From: JAFMIT01 sp049421205
GTDB taxonomy: Bacteria; Actinomycetota; Actinomycetes; S36-B12; UBA5976
DNA length: 64,000 nucleotides
Reading direction: 5' to 3'
NCBI GenBank assembly: GCA_049421205.1
Contig: JBMSMQ010000002.1
Location: 69,501 to 133,500 of the forward strand
The notes under the pieces were generated by a model, which saw nothing but the letters and a program-made list of their open reading frames with translations, was not told where the DNA came from and searched no databases. Both the position numbers and the translations under genes were made by a program. How positions within the stretch are numbered: the stretch's first letter is position 1; each line of letters opens with the position of its first letter. This document shows, in pieces, positions 16,429 through 24,530 of the stretch.

Positions 16429-19245
16429 TTAACTGCAACCGCTGGTGTTGCCACATCCCTCACAGGCATAGCACGAACCAGATGGTCGCATTTTGATACC
16501 GCATGTCATACAGAGTGGCGCATCACTTGCTTTTCCTGTAATTGCTTCCAAGAGTTCAGCAGATGAGTGGGCATTTTCAGTTCGTATTTCAACTGGAACT
16601 GATGTTTTGGTCTCTGCTGCATCTAAAATGGTTGCAACCTCGGCCACGATTTCTTGCGGTGATGCCATCGGAGTGTCGTATCCAGCAACCTGTGCTGCAC
16701 GTTCTTCAGCGGAGAAGATTCCGAGGGCTGCACGCTTTTCAAATGGTAGGTAATCGAGGGCTAAACGACGGAAGATGTAGTCCATCATTGATTGCGCCAT
16801 ACGAATATCTGGATCATCTGTCATGCCAGCAGGTTCAAATCGCATATTGGTGAACTTGGTGACAAATGCTTCCAATGGAACACCGTACTGAAGTGCGATT
16901 GAAATAGCTATGGAGAAAGCATCCATCACACCGGCAAGCGTCGATCCTTGCTTTCCAAGTTTCAAGAAGACTTCACCAAGTTCACCTGTTTCAAATGAGC
17001 TGGCTGTCAGATAACCCTCTGCTCCACCAACTGAGAAAGAGACAGTTTGAGAACTGCGCTTCTTTGGCATTCTGCGACGTGATGGTTGAGACAGGACAGT
17101 CGATGCAGAAGAAGGGGTTTCTGTTTTCTTAGCTTTTGCATCTGAAAGCGGTTGGCCAACCTTGCAATTATCACGATAAATCGCAAGAGCCTTCACACCC
17201 ATTTTCCAAGCCTGGAAATAGATTTCTTCTACTTCTTCAACAGTTGCCGTTTCTGGCATATTGACCGTCTTTGAAATAGCGCCGGATAGGAATGGTTGAC
17301 ATGCGGACATCATTCTTACGTGTCCCATCGGAGTGATTGCACGCTCACCCATTGCGCAATCGAAGATTGCGTAATGCTCTTGTTTCAAACCAGGAGCATC
17401 AACAACGTGGCCATTGTTTGAAATATATTCAACAATTGCTTCAATTGTTTCTTCGTTGTAGCCCAGTTTGTTGAGTGCAACAGGTATGGTCTGATTCACT
17501 ATTTGTAGCGATCCTCCACCAACAAGTTTCTTGAACTTTACGAGTGAGAAGTCTGGTTCAATACCTGTTGTATCGCAGTCCATCATGAAGCCGATTGTTC
17601 CAGTTGGCGCAAGAACAGATGCCTGGGCATTTCGCCAGCCATTTACTTCACCAATCTTGTTACCTTCGCTCCACATCTTTCCAGCAAGTTTGGCAACACT
17701 CTCATCGAGCGAACTCACAGCCTTCAGAGAGTCATTCGCTGCCGCGTGTTTACGCATCACTCGTTGATGTGCAGAGGCATTACGAGCATATCCCTCATAC
17801 GCGCCGACAACGCCTGCTAACTCTGCTGATCGCTTGTAGGCAGTTCCTGTCATAAGCGAGGTGATTGATGCAGCAAGCGCTCGACCACCATCAGAGTCGT
17901 ATGGCAAACCTGTGGCCATAAGTAATGCACCGAGGTTTGCGTAGCCAATACCAAGCTGTCGATAATTTCTCGTTGTATCACCAATTGGTTCAGTTGGAAA
18001 ATCCGCAAAGCAAATCGAAATGTCCATTGCAGTGATGATGATTTCTACAGACTCTGCAAACTTCACGGAATCAAATGAACCATCGTCTTTTAGGAATTTC
18101 AACAGATTCAACGAAGCGAGGTTGCAGGATGAATTATCGAGCGACATGTATTCCGAGCAAGGGTTTGATGCAGTGATCCGACCTGTCTCTGGGTTCGTGT
18201 GCCAATCATTGATTGTTCCATCGTATTGAATGCCTGGATCTGCACAAGCCCAGGCAGCTTCACACATCTTTGTAAAGAGTGTTTTAGCATCAATTGTTTC
18301 AATAATTTCCCCTGTAGCTCGAGCACGAAGACCAAACTCTGTGCCGTTTTCAACGGCTTTCATAAATTCATCACTTACACGTACAGAGTTGTTGGCGTTC
18401 TGATATTGAACACTCATAATATCTTTGCCACCGAGATCCATATCGAACCCGTTATCTCGAAGTACGCGAATTTTTTCCTCTTCACGAACTTTGGTTTCGA
18501 TGAATTCTTCAATGTCTGGATGATCAACATCTAGTACAACCATCTTCGCTGCACGACGTGTTGCGCCACCTGATTTGATAGTTCCAGCAGACGCATCCGC
18601 ACCTCTCATGAATGATACTGGACCAGATGCCGTGCCACCGGAAGATAATAATTCTTTGGATGATCGGATTCGGCTGAGATTCAAGCCAGCACCAGAACCA
18701 CCTTTGAAGATAAGTCCTTCTTCACGGTACCAGTTGAGGATTGAATCCATTGTGTCATCGACACTCAAAATAAAGCATGCACTCACTTGTTGTGGTGATG
18801 AAGTGCCTACGTTAAACCACACTGGTGAATTGAACGCAAATACCTGATGCAACAACATGTAGGTGAGTTCATGTTCGAAAATTTCCGCTTCAGTTTCGGT
18901 TTGGAAATACCCAAAGTCACGTCCTGCTTTTGTATAAGTGAGCACGACACGATCAATCAGTTGTTTCAGGCTCCATTCGCGAGTTTCACTCCCCACAGCG
19001 CCGCGAAAGTATTTTGTGGTAACGATAGTTGATGCATTAACTGACCAAAAGTCAGGAAACTCAACGCCTCGTTGTTCGAAAACAGTTTCACCTGTTTTCC
19101 AATTCGTTTGAACAACGTCGCGTCGCTCCCACGTTACTTCGTCATATGGATGCACACCTGGGGTGCTCCATACTCGTTGAAGGTTGAGTCCAGACTTGGA
19201 CTTCTTCTTTGTGGAGCCTTCTGCTCCATTCACCGTTTCGGTCAT
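16429..19245 (-). CDS. nrdJ: Vitamin B12-dependent (class II) ribonucleoside-diphosphate reductase
   Basis: A 938-residue adenosylcobalamin-dependent reductase that makes deoxyribonucleotides without O2. Family marks include NSPVWFNVG, QQVSACFILSVDDT, the SGGTASGPVSFM loop, the NPCSEYMSLDNSSCNLASLNL region (active-site Cys of NPCSE) and PTGTIGFMMDCDTTGIEP. The C-terminus has Cys-rich repeats (CMTCGIKMRPSGSC, CEGCGNTSGC) used for re-reduction. Length is normal; there is no intein. It lies 45 nt downstream of nrdR and is probably transcribed with it under NrdR control. No class I genes are in the window. Confidence 0.95.
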   Translation of the reverse strand: MTETVNGAEGSTKKKSKSGLNLQRVWSTPGVHPYDEVTWERRDVVQTNWKTGETVFEQRGVEFPDFWSVNASTIVTTKYFRGAVGSETREWSLKQLIDRVVLTYTKAGRDFGYFQTETEAEIFEHELTYMLLHQVFAFNSPVWFNVGTSSPQQVSACFILSVDDTMDSILNWYREEGLIFKGGSGAGLNLSRIRSSKELLSSGGTASGPVSFMRGADASAGTIKSGGATRRAAKMVVLDVDHPDIEEFIETKVREEEKIRVLRDNGFDMDLGGKDIMSVQYQNANNSVRVSDEFMKAVENGTEFGLRARATGEIIETIDAKTLFTKMCEAAWACADPGIQYDGTINDWHTNPETGRITASNPCSEYMSLDNSSCNLASLNLLKFLKDDGSFDSVKFAESVEIIITAMDISICFADFPTEPIGDTTRNYRQLGIGYANLGALLMATGLPYDSDGGRALAASITSLMTGTAYKRSAELAGVVGAYEGYARNASAHQRVMRKHAAANDSLKAVSSLDESVAKLAGKMWSEGNKIGEVNGWRNAQASVLAPTGTIGFMMDCDTTGIEPDFSLVKFKKLVGGGSLQIVNQTIPVALNKLGYNEETIEAIVEYISNNGHVVDAPGLKQEHYAIFDCAMGERAITPMGHVRMMSACQPFLSGAISKTVNMPETATVEEVEEIYFQAWKMGVKALAIYRDNCKVGQPLSDAKAKKTETPSSASTVLSQPSRRRMPKKRSSQTVSFSVGGAEGYLTASSFETGELGEVFLKLGKQGSTLAGVMDAFSIAISIALQYGVPLEAFVTKFTNMRFEPAGMTDDPDIRMAQSMMDYIFRRLALDYLPFEKRAALGIFSAEERAAQVAGYDTPMASPQEIVAEVATILDAAETKTSVPVEIRTENAHSSAELLEAITGKASDAPLCMTCGIKMRPSGSCYACEGCGNTSGCS

Positions 19246-19290
19246 CGGTGTTCTCTCCTTCTTAGATTCTGTGGGAAGCGTTGTGGGAAG

Positions 19291-19770
19291 TTATTTTGTT
19301 GGTGTTGCAGTAGTTGTCGTGAAATTGTGATTTGCTCTGAGCACAGCAATCTCTCCTTCGAAGTCTTCAAGACTTTCAAAAGATCGATAGACAGATGCGA
19401 AGCGCAAATATGCAACTTCATCGAGTTCTCGTAGATGAGGAAGTACAGCGAGTCCGACTTCATTGGCTGGAATTTCGGCAGCGCCACTTGCGCGCAAAGT
19501 ATCTTCAACCCTCTGCGCAAGCACTGCTAGATCATCGTCATTGACAGGTCGACCCTGACAAGCTTTTCTCACCCCATTGATTACTTTGAGTCGACTGAAT
19601 GGTTCAGCAACTCCAGATTTTTTCACAATCAGCAATAGGGTTGTTTCAACAGTACTAAATCGACGTTGGCACTCCGGACATTGGCGACGTCGACGAATTG
19701 CACCGCCATCTTCGTTAGTTCTCGAATCAATAACGCGAGAGTCTGGATGCTTGCAGAATGGGCAAAACAT
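19291..19770 (-). CDS. nrdR: Transcriptional repressor NrdR
   Basis: A 159-residue Zn-ribbon and ATP-cone repressor of ribonucleotide reductase genes. The start is the ATG at 19770, with AAGGAG 4 nt upstream. The zinc ribbon has MFCPFC (1-6) and RRRQCPECQRRFSTVE; the ATP-cone follows, with LLIVKKSGVAEPFSRLKVINGVRKAC. The C-terminal tail is Thr-rich. Two NrdR-box-like sites lie upstream, so it probably represses itself and nrdJ when dATP is high. Confidence 0.95.
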   Translation of the reverse strand: MFCPFCKHPDSRVIDSRTNEDGGAIRRRRQCPECQRRFSTVETTLLLIVKKSGVAEPFSRLKVINGVRKACQGRPVNDDDLAVLAQRVEDTLRASGAAEIPANEVGLAVLPHLRELDEVAYLRFASVYRSFESLEDFEGEIAVLRANHNFTTTTATPTK

Positions 19771-19779
19771 TATTCTCCT

Positions 19780-19841
19780 TGTGGATAACATCGCGCTTTG
19801 TGGAAGAAATCGGTCATTTCTTGCCAATTGTCTGTGGAAAA
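19780..19841 (-). promoter_or_regulatory. Two DnaA boxes in the nrdR leader
   Basis: On the minus strand TTATCCACA (19788-19780) is a perfect consensus DnaA box. It touches the nrdR ribosome site. A second site TTTTCCACA (19841-19833) fits TTWTNCACA. DnaA boxes also sit in E. coli nrdAB promoters, where DnaA links dNTP synthesis to replication initiation. Occupancy here is unproven. Confidence 0.6.
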
Positions 19842-19853
19842 GATTGTGCAAAA

Positions 19854-19901
19854 CCACACTATCTAGGGGTTTAACACAATTTTTACCACAAGATGTAGGG
19901 G
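19854..19901 (-). promoter_or_regulatory. Tandem NrdR boxes upstream of nrdR-nrdJ
   Basis: Two 16-bp sites, CCACACTATCTAGGGG (19854-19869) and CCACAAGATGTAGGGG (19886-19901), match at 13 of 16 positions and begin exactly 32 bp apart. That spacing, close to three helical turns, is the known arrangement of paired NrdR boxes. The half-site patterns (CTAxATxxTGTGG on the minus strand) resemble the NrdR consensus. No clear -35/-10 pair could be fixed. Confidence 0.8.
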
Positions 19902-19957
19902 GTGACACTAAGGGAATTCAAAACTTTTGGCAATAGGTTGCCCTGCGACACGCCGAA

Positions 19958-20290
19958 CTAATTTGAAACAGGGATGTGCAGCACTTGACCGACGTATACC
20001 TGGCTACCCGACTCAAGATTGTTCAGTGCATAGATATCACTCACAACGTCTCTTGGATCACGTTCAGGCTGGGAGTCCGTAGCCAGACTCCAAAGTGTTT
20101 GCCCTTCTTGAATCACCACAATTGCAGTCTTGGGAGCAAAATCATCACTCACCGCATCGACCGAAGGCGAGAAAACAACATATCCCACAAGAGCTAGAAA
20201 TGCCAGCACGAAAATTCCTGCACGCAGCACGAATTTACCTCGTTTTGTCAGCACTGTGCGGGTGGTAGGCATCGGGGAAGTTGCCATCAT
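19958..20290 (-). CDS. LysM-domain membrane protein, probable SOS cell-division inhibitor (YneA/ChiZ-like)
   Basis: A 110-residue protein. The ATG at 20290 has GAGAGG 4 nt upstream. It has a short basic N-terminus, one membrane helix (about 22-42, FVLRAGIFVLAFLALVGYVVF) and an extracytoplasmic LysM domain (VVIQEGQTLWSLAT to VYVGQVLHIPV). A small membrane LysM protein divergent from lexA and behind a LexA box is the arrangement of YneA of Bacillus, DivS of Corynebacterium and ChiZ of Mycobacterium, which stop septation during SOS. The role is inferred from architecture and location. Confidence 0.8.
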   Translation of the reverse strand: MMATSPMPTTRTVLTKRGKFVLRAGIFVLAFLALVGYVVFSPSVDAVSDDFAPKTAIVVIQEGQTLWSLATDSQPERDPRDVVSDIYALNNLESGSQVYVGQVLHIPVSN

Positions 20291-20303
20291 TTTGCCTCTC
20301 TTA

Positions 20304-20346
20304 GAACATTTGTACGAAAGATAGCAGATAAATCTGACACGCGCAA
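20304..20346 (-). promoter_or_regulatory. SOS promoter of the LysM gene with LexA-like box
   Basis: On the minus strand: -35 TTGCGC (20346-20341), 17-nt spacer, -10 TATCTT (20323-20318). Immediately downstream is an imperfect LexA box GAAC-ATTT-GTAC (20304-20315), one base off GAAC-N4-GTTC. LexA bound here would cover the start site. Confidence 0.65.
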
Positions 20347-20353
20347 GATTAAT

Positions 20354-20383
20354 TTGAACATATGTTCGACTTTCTACTAAACT
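20354..20383 (+). promoter_or_regulatory. lexA promoter with perfect LexA box
   Basis: The palindrome GAACATATGTTC (20356-20367) is a perfect GAAC-N4-GTTC LexA box. It overlaps a plausible -35 TTGAAC (20354-20359), followed after 18 nt by TAAACT (20378-20383) as -10. The same box lies upstream of the divergent LysM promoter, so it could serve both genes. Autoregulation of lexA is expected. Confidence 0.8.
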
Positions 20384-20385
20384 TC

Positions 20386-20432
20386 GGTGTTGAGAGGGCG
20401 CTACTCCCCTGCAGTCTCGCCCTCTCAACACC
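20386..20432 (+). other. Perfect 15-bp inverted repeat in the lexA leader
   Basis: Arms GGTGTTGAGAGGGCG (20386-20400) and CGCCCTCTCAACACC (20418-20432) enclose a 17-nt loop. It would form a strong RNA hairpin in the lexA 5' leader, between the promoter and the GGAGG ribosome site (20460-20464). No T-run follows, so it is not an ordinary terminator. Confidence 0.75.
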
Positions 20433-20471
20433 CCGTATCTTGTAGATGGGGTCTGACACGGAGGTACATCA

Positions 20472-21143
20472 ATGGGTGACATTCAGGAACTCGGCTCGCC
20501 ACAGGGCTTGAGCCAGCGGCAGAAAGCCATACTCTCCACAATCATCGAGAGCGTTCAGGAGCGAGGATTCCCACCGTCAGTACGCGAACTCGGACAGGCA
20601 ACTGGACTAGCTTCAGTTTCGAGTATTTCCTACCAACTCTCAGAATTGGATCGACTTGGCTATATTCGTAGAAGCACAAATCATGCACGCGGAATCGAAG
20701 TACTGCGCGATGTTGAGGGTAATTTGCTTGAGTCACAATCAACACAAACTTCTGCAAATGACAGTTCTGTAGCAATACCCCTTTTGGGAACGATTGCTGC
20801 TGGCGTAGGCGTCATCGCAGACGAGTCAGTTGAAGACATTCTTCATCTACCACGCCAACTCACTGGATTTGGGCAACTCTTTATGTTGCGCGTCAAAGGT
20901 GACTCGATGATGAATGCGGGGATTGTTGATGGTGACTACGTGGTCGTTCGGTCTCAACCCAATGCAGATAATGGCGAAATTGTTGCAGCACTTATCAACG
21001 ACGAAGAGGCAACAGTAAAAACCTTTAAGAGAGTTGGCGCACAAGTATGGTTGATGCCACATAACCCCGAATTCGAACCCATCGATGGAAATAGCGCGCA
21101 AATCCTCGGAGTTGTGACAACGGTCTTGCGAAAATTGGGTTAA
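20472..21143 (+). CDS. lexA: SOS repressor LexA
   Basis: A 223-residue repressor and self-cleaving serine protease. The winged-helix N-terminus (LSQRQKAILSTIIES; FPPSVRELGQATGLAS as recognition region) is followed by a linker, the Ala110-Gly111 cleavage site in GTIAAGVGV, catalytic Ser145 in GDSMM and Lys183 in ATVKTF. The ATG has GGAGG 7 nt upstream. RecA-stimulated cleavage would free the boxes at 1303, 20304, 20356 and 34344. It converges on dinG with a 4-nt overlap of the stops. Confidence 0.97.
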   Translation: MGDIQELGSPQGLSQRQKAILSTIIESVQERGFPPSVRELGQATGLASVSSISYQLSELDRLGYIRRSTNHARGIEVLRDVEGNLLESQSTQTSANDSSVAIPLLGTIAAGVGVIADESVEDILHLPRQLTGFGQLFMLRVKGDSMMNAGIVDGDYVVVRSQPNADNGEIVAALINDEEATVKTFKRVGAQVWLMPHNPEFEPIDGNSAQILGVVTTVLRKLG

Positions 21144-23173
21144 GGCATTTGCTTTTCAGATAAGAATTTCAATGCGAGGTCTTTATCTGCAACTCTTTTG
21201 AATTCAGGCATTGAACGCAGAATGAATTCTCGATATCGAGCTGTAGCCAACCTCGAATCTAGTACTGCAACCATTCCCTGATCAGTCATACTTCGAATCA
21301 ATCTACCGGACCCTTGCGCCATCAAAAGGGCAGCTCGGTTCACGGCAACTTCCATAAAACCATTTCCACCATGTTGCTCAATATGTCGAGTCCTTGCTGC
21401 AAAGAGTGGATCATCGGGTCGTGGAAAGGGAATCCGATCGATAATCACCAAACTACAGGATTCTCCCGGTACATCAACGCCTTGCCACAAAGAAACAGTT
21501 CCAAACAAAATACTCGTCGTGTCTTCAGCAAAGTTCGACACTAAATCTGCGACTATGTCCCCGCGCCGTTGGATGAATAATGAACATTGAATTCGATCGA
21601 TGACTCCTTGTTGTTCAACATATTCAACAGCACGTTCAAGTGCTCGCCAGGAAGAAAAGAGCACCAGAGCACTCCCCTGGTTAGCAGCTATAAGATCTAC
21701 TAATCTTTCAAGTTGCACATCTTGAATTCCATCTCTGGATGGTGGTGGCAAATCTGCAGCAACGTACAGCATTCCTTGTTCAGCTGCATAAAAAGGAGTG
21801 CCGACATCTATTGCTTTCCATTCAAGTTCTGTTTCAACATTATCTTGTTCATCTTGAGTCGAAAATGTCTTTAAGCCGACACTTTGTGCTACCTGCTGAA
21901 AATCACCGCCAATCTTCAGCGTGGCACTGGTAATTACAACAGGCACGTCGTTGAAGAGATCTGCACGCAAGAGGGACGCAATCTCAAGCGGTGCAATTTT
22001 GATAGTTTGACTTTGAGAATCTAGCCATGAAACATCATTCTCGGCCATGGAGAGCAATCGCCGAAGTGATTTCCAAAGTTCGTTTGCCGATGATTTTGCA
22101 TAGGTTCGTCGTGCACTTTCTTCTTCGTCGAGTATGTCATTGGCATCAACGCTGAGTTCGTTCTGTATATCCCTCACAGCACTTTCAAGTGTCTTCACCT
22201 CATTTAGAATTTCGGAGAGAGACAACAAATAGGGATGCTGAGATTCAGGGTAATTAGCTAATTCAAGAACAATTTGTCGTGGAAAGGGTTTTTGATATTC
22301 TGCCAAACTGAGGCTTAAACCATCACGTGCCTCTTCAAGATTGACCATCGACTGAAGAGATGCGAATTCCTTTACTCTTCTGAGAAGGGTTTCAATGCCG
22401 GATTGCGATATCTCGGTAGTTGCCTGGCTTGTTACACGATCAACAAGGTCGTGCCCTTCATCAATCACCAAGGCTGCATAATCAGGCAGCAGTGGTACAC
22501 CTTCAAGCGCATGCAAAACGAGCATCGCATGATTTGTCACAATGACATCAGCAAAACGTGCTTCTTCTCGCGCCAACTCTGCAAAACACTCATCTGAAAA
22601 ACTACATTTTGACGCACCAATGCATTCGGTTCCGGACACACTCATAGTTCGCCATACTCGTGAATCTGCTACTGGCTGCAAGTCCTCTCTGTCACCCGTT
22701 TCACTTTGGTAGGCCCAAGTTCTGACACGCTTTACTTCGCGGGAAAGTCGCGAATTTGCACTCTCGAAAAGTGCCGCTGCTTCTGGCTCAGGCTCGACAG
22801 AATTGAGTTTTAACTTACAAATGTAGTTATGCCTTCCTTTTGCAACTGCATATGTAGGTTTTCGACCGAGTACTCCTTCAAGCGCATTTGCAACAGCAGG
22901 CAAATCTTTTCGAAGAAGTTGTCGTTGTAGGGCCAATGTGGAGGTACTGATCACCACCGGCTTTCCTTGCTTCATCGAGAAAAGGATAGATGGGATGAGA
23001 TACGCAATTGATTTTCCAGTACCCGTACCAGCTTGAACCATCAAATGTCGCGACTCTTCAAATGCTTCGTAAATTTCATTCATCATTGTTGTTTGTCCGA
23101 TACGACTTTCCCCGGACATTGAGTCGACGACTACTTCGAGTGAACGCTCTAGAAGTTCACGATCAACATTCAA
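21140..23173 (-). CDS. dinG: ATP-dependent DNA helicase, DinG/XPD family
   Basis: A 677-residue superfamily 2 helicase. Walker A is QAGTGTGKS (about 47-55) and the DEAH-type box is IDEGHD. Four cysteines of an Fe-S domain are present: C119 (YICKL), C184, C190 and C196 (ECIGASKCSFSDECF). The C-terminal motif QGSGRLIRS is motif VI. DinG-type enzymes unwind 5'-tailed DNA, D-loops and R-loops. The start overlaps sdaA by 11 nt, so it is probably part of the hflX-sdaA-dinG transcript and has no LexA box of its own. Confidence 0.92.
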   Translation of the reverse strand: MNVDRELLERSLEVVVDSMSGESRIGQTTMMNEIYEAFEESRHLMVQAGTGTGKSIAYLIPSILFSMKQGKPVVISTSTLALQRQLLRKDLPAVANALEGVLGRKPTYAVAKGRHNYICKLKLNSVEPEPEAAALFESANSRLSREVKRVRTWAYQSETGDREDLQPVADSRVWRTMSVSGTECIGASKCSFSDECFAELAREEARFADVIVTNHAMLVLHALEGVPLLPDYAALVIDEGHDLVDRVTSQATTEISQSGIETLLRRVKEFASLQSMVNLEEARDGLSLSLAEYQKPFPRQIVLELANYPESQHPYLLSLSEILNEVKTLESAVRDIQNELSVDANDILDEEESARRTYAKSSANELWKSLRRLLSMAENDVSWLDSQSQTIKIAPLEIASLLRADLFNDVPVVITSATLKIGGDFQQVAQSVGLKTFSTQDEQDNVETELEWKAIDVGTPFYAAEQGMLYVAADLPPPSRDGIQDVQLERLVDLIAANQGSALVLFSSWRALERAVEYVEQQGVIDRIQCSLFIQRRGDIVADLVSNFAEDTTSILFGTVSLWQGVDVPGESCSLVIIDRIPFPRPDDPLFAARTRHIEQHGGNGFMEVAVNRAALLMAQGSGRLIRSMTDQGMVAVLDSRLATARYREFILRSMPEFKRVADKDLALKFLSEKQMP

Positions 23174-24530
23174 TGACGTTTACCGCCAAACCACCGCGTG
23201 CTGTTTCCTTGTAAATCACTTTCATATCCGCGCCCGTTTCGCGCATCGTCTTAATGACCTTGTCCAGAGAAACCACGTGCTTCCCATCACCACGCATTGC
23301 CATTCGTGCTGCATTAATGGCTTTCACCGCAGCGATTGCGTTTCTTTCGATGCATGGAATTTGCACAAGCCCACCGACGGGGTCGCACGTCAATCCCAAA
23401 TTATGTTCCATCGCGATCTCTGCAGCGTTTTCAACCTGCTCAGGTGTTGCCCCAAGTACTTCAGCTAATCCAGCTGCTGCCATAGAGCAAGCACTTCCTA
23501 CTTCTCCTTGGCAGCCCACTTCGGCACCTGAAATACTCGCCGTTTCCTTGTAGACAATACCGATTGCACCTGCGGTCAGTAGAAATCTAACTACACCATC
23601 GTCAGAGGCATCTTTTACAAATTCTTTGTAATATCGAAGCACGGCCGGAATGATTCCGGCGGCGCCATTCGTAGGAGCAGTCACAATCCTTCCACCATCG
23701 GCATTTTCTTCATTTACAGCTAGAGCAAAAAGGTTAACCCAATCCATAATATTCATTGGGTCATCAATTTCATTACGAAGAAGTGACTGGTGCAAATCAT
23801 AAGCACGACGGCGCACTTTCAAACTTCCTGGCAATATTCCCTCAGTTGCGCAACCCTTATCAATACAACCACTCATGACGTCCCATATATACAGTAGGGC
23901 TTGTCGTGTTTCGGCTTCACTTCGCCAGGACAGCTCATTTGCGAACATAATGTCGCTTATAGGTAACCCACTTGTAGTTGCGTGTTCAAGCAATTCTGCT
24001 GCAGTGCGAAATGGGTACTTCAATTTCCGTTCATCAAGCACGATTTTGTCCTCGTCGATCGCGCTTTCATCTACGACAAATCCCCCTCCAACCGAGTAGA
24101 AAACATTGTGTAAGAGAAGTTCCCCTTCTTGGTATGCATCAAAATACATTCCGTTTGGATGTGAAGGTAGAGATTTTCGTCGATGAAGTATGAGATCTTC
24201 ATCAAAAGTAAAGTTGATGCGATATTTGTCGAGCAAAGAGATGGTCCCCGCTGATTTAATGTCGCTGACCAATGTCTTTAAGAGATTCGTATCAACTGTC
24301 TCAGGGTGATACCCGATGAGTCCTGCTAGCACTGCACTTTCTGATCCGTGCCCATGTCCGGTTGCACCAAGTGAGCCAAATAGTTGCACTTCGAGACGCG
24401 TAACAGATGTGAGAAGCTTCATTTTGTCTAAGTTCATCACAAATTGTCGTGCCGCAATCATCGGACCGACGGTATGGGAGGAAGATGGACCAACACCTAT
24501 CTTGAACAAATCCAACACCGAAAGTGCCAT
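23163..24530 (-). CDS. sdaA: L-serine ammonia-lyase, single-chain
   Basis: A 455-residue Fe-S L-serine dehydratase giving pyruvate and ammonia. The start matches the family (SVLDLFKIGVGPSSSHTVGPM). Cluster-binding cysteines are in GCQGEVGSACSMAAAG and TCDPVGGLVQIPCIERNA. The alpha and beta parts are fused in one chain, as in E. coli SdaA/B. The ATG directly follows the hflX stop. It sits between hflX and dinG, which are usually adjacent in actinobacteria, so it may be a lineage-specific insertion. Confidence 0.95.
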   Translation of the reverse strand: MALSVLDLFKIGVGPSSSHTVGPMIAARQFVMNLDKMKLLTSVTRLEVQLFGSLGATGHGHGSESAVLAGLIGYHPETVDTNLLKTLVSDIKSAGTISLLDKYRINFTFDEDLILHRRKSLPSHPNGMYFDAYQEGELLLHNVFYSVGGGFVVDESAIDEDKIVLDERKLKYPFRTAAELLEHATTSGLPISDIMFANELSWRSEAETRQALLYIWDVMSGCIDKGCATEGILPGSLKVRRRAYDLHQSLLRNEIDDPMNIMDWVNLFALAVNEENADGGRIVTAPTNGAAGIIPAVLRYYKEFVKDASDDGVVRFLLTAGAIGIVYKETASISGAEVGCQGEVGSACSMAAAGLAEVLGATPEQVENAAEIAMEHNLGLTCDPVGGLVQIPCIERNAIAAVKAINAARMAMRGDGKHVVSLDKVIKTMRETGADMKVIYKETARGGLAVNVIEC

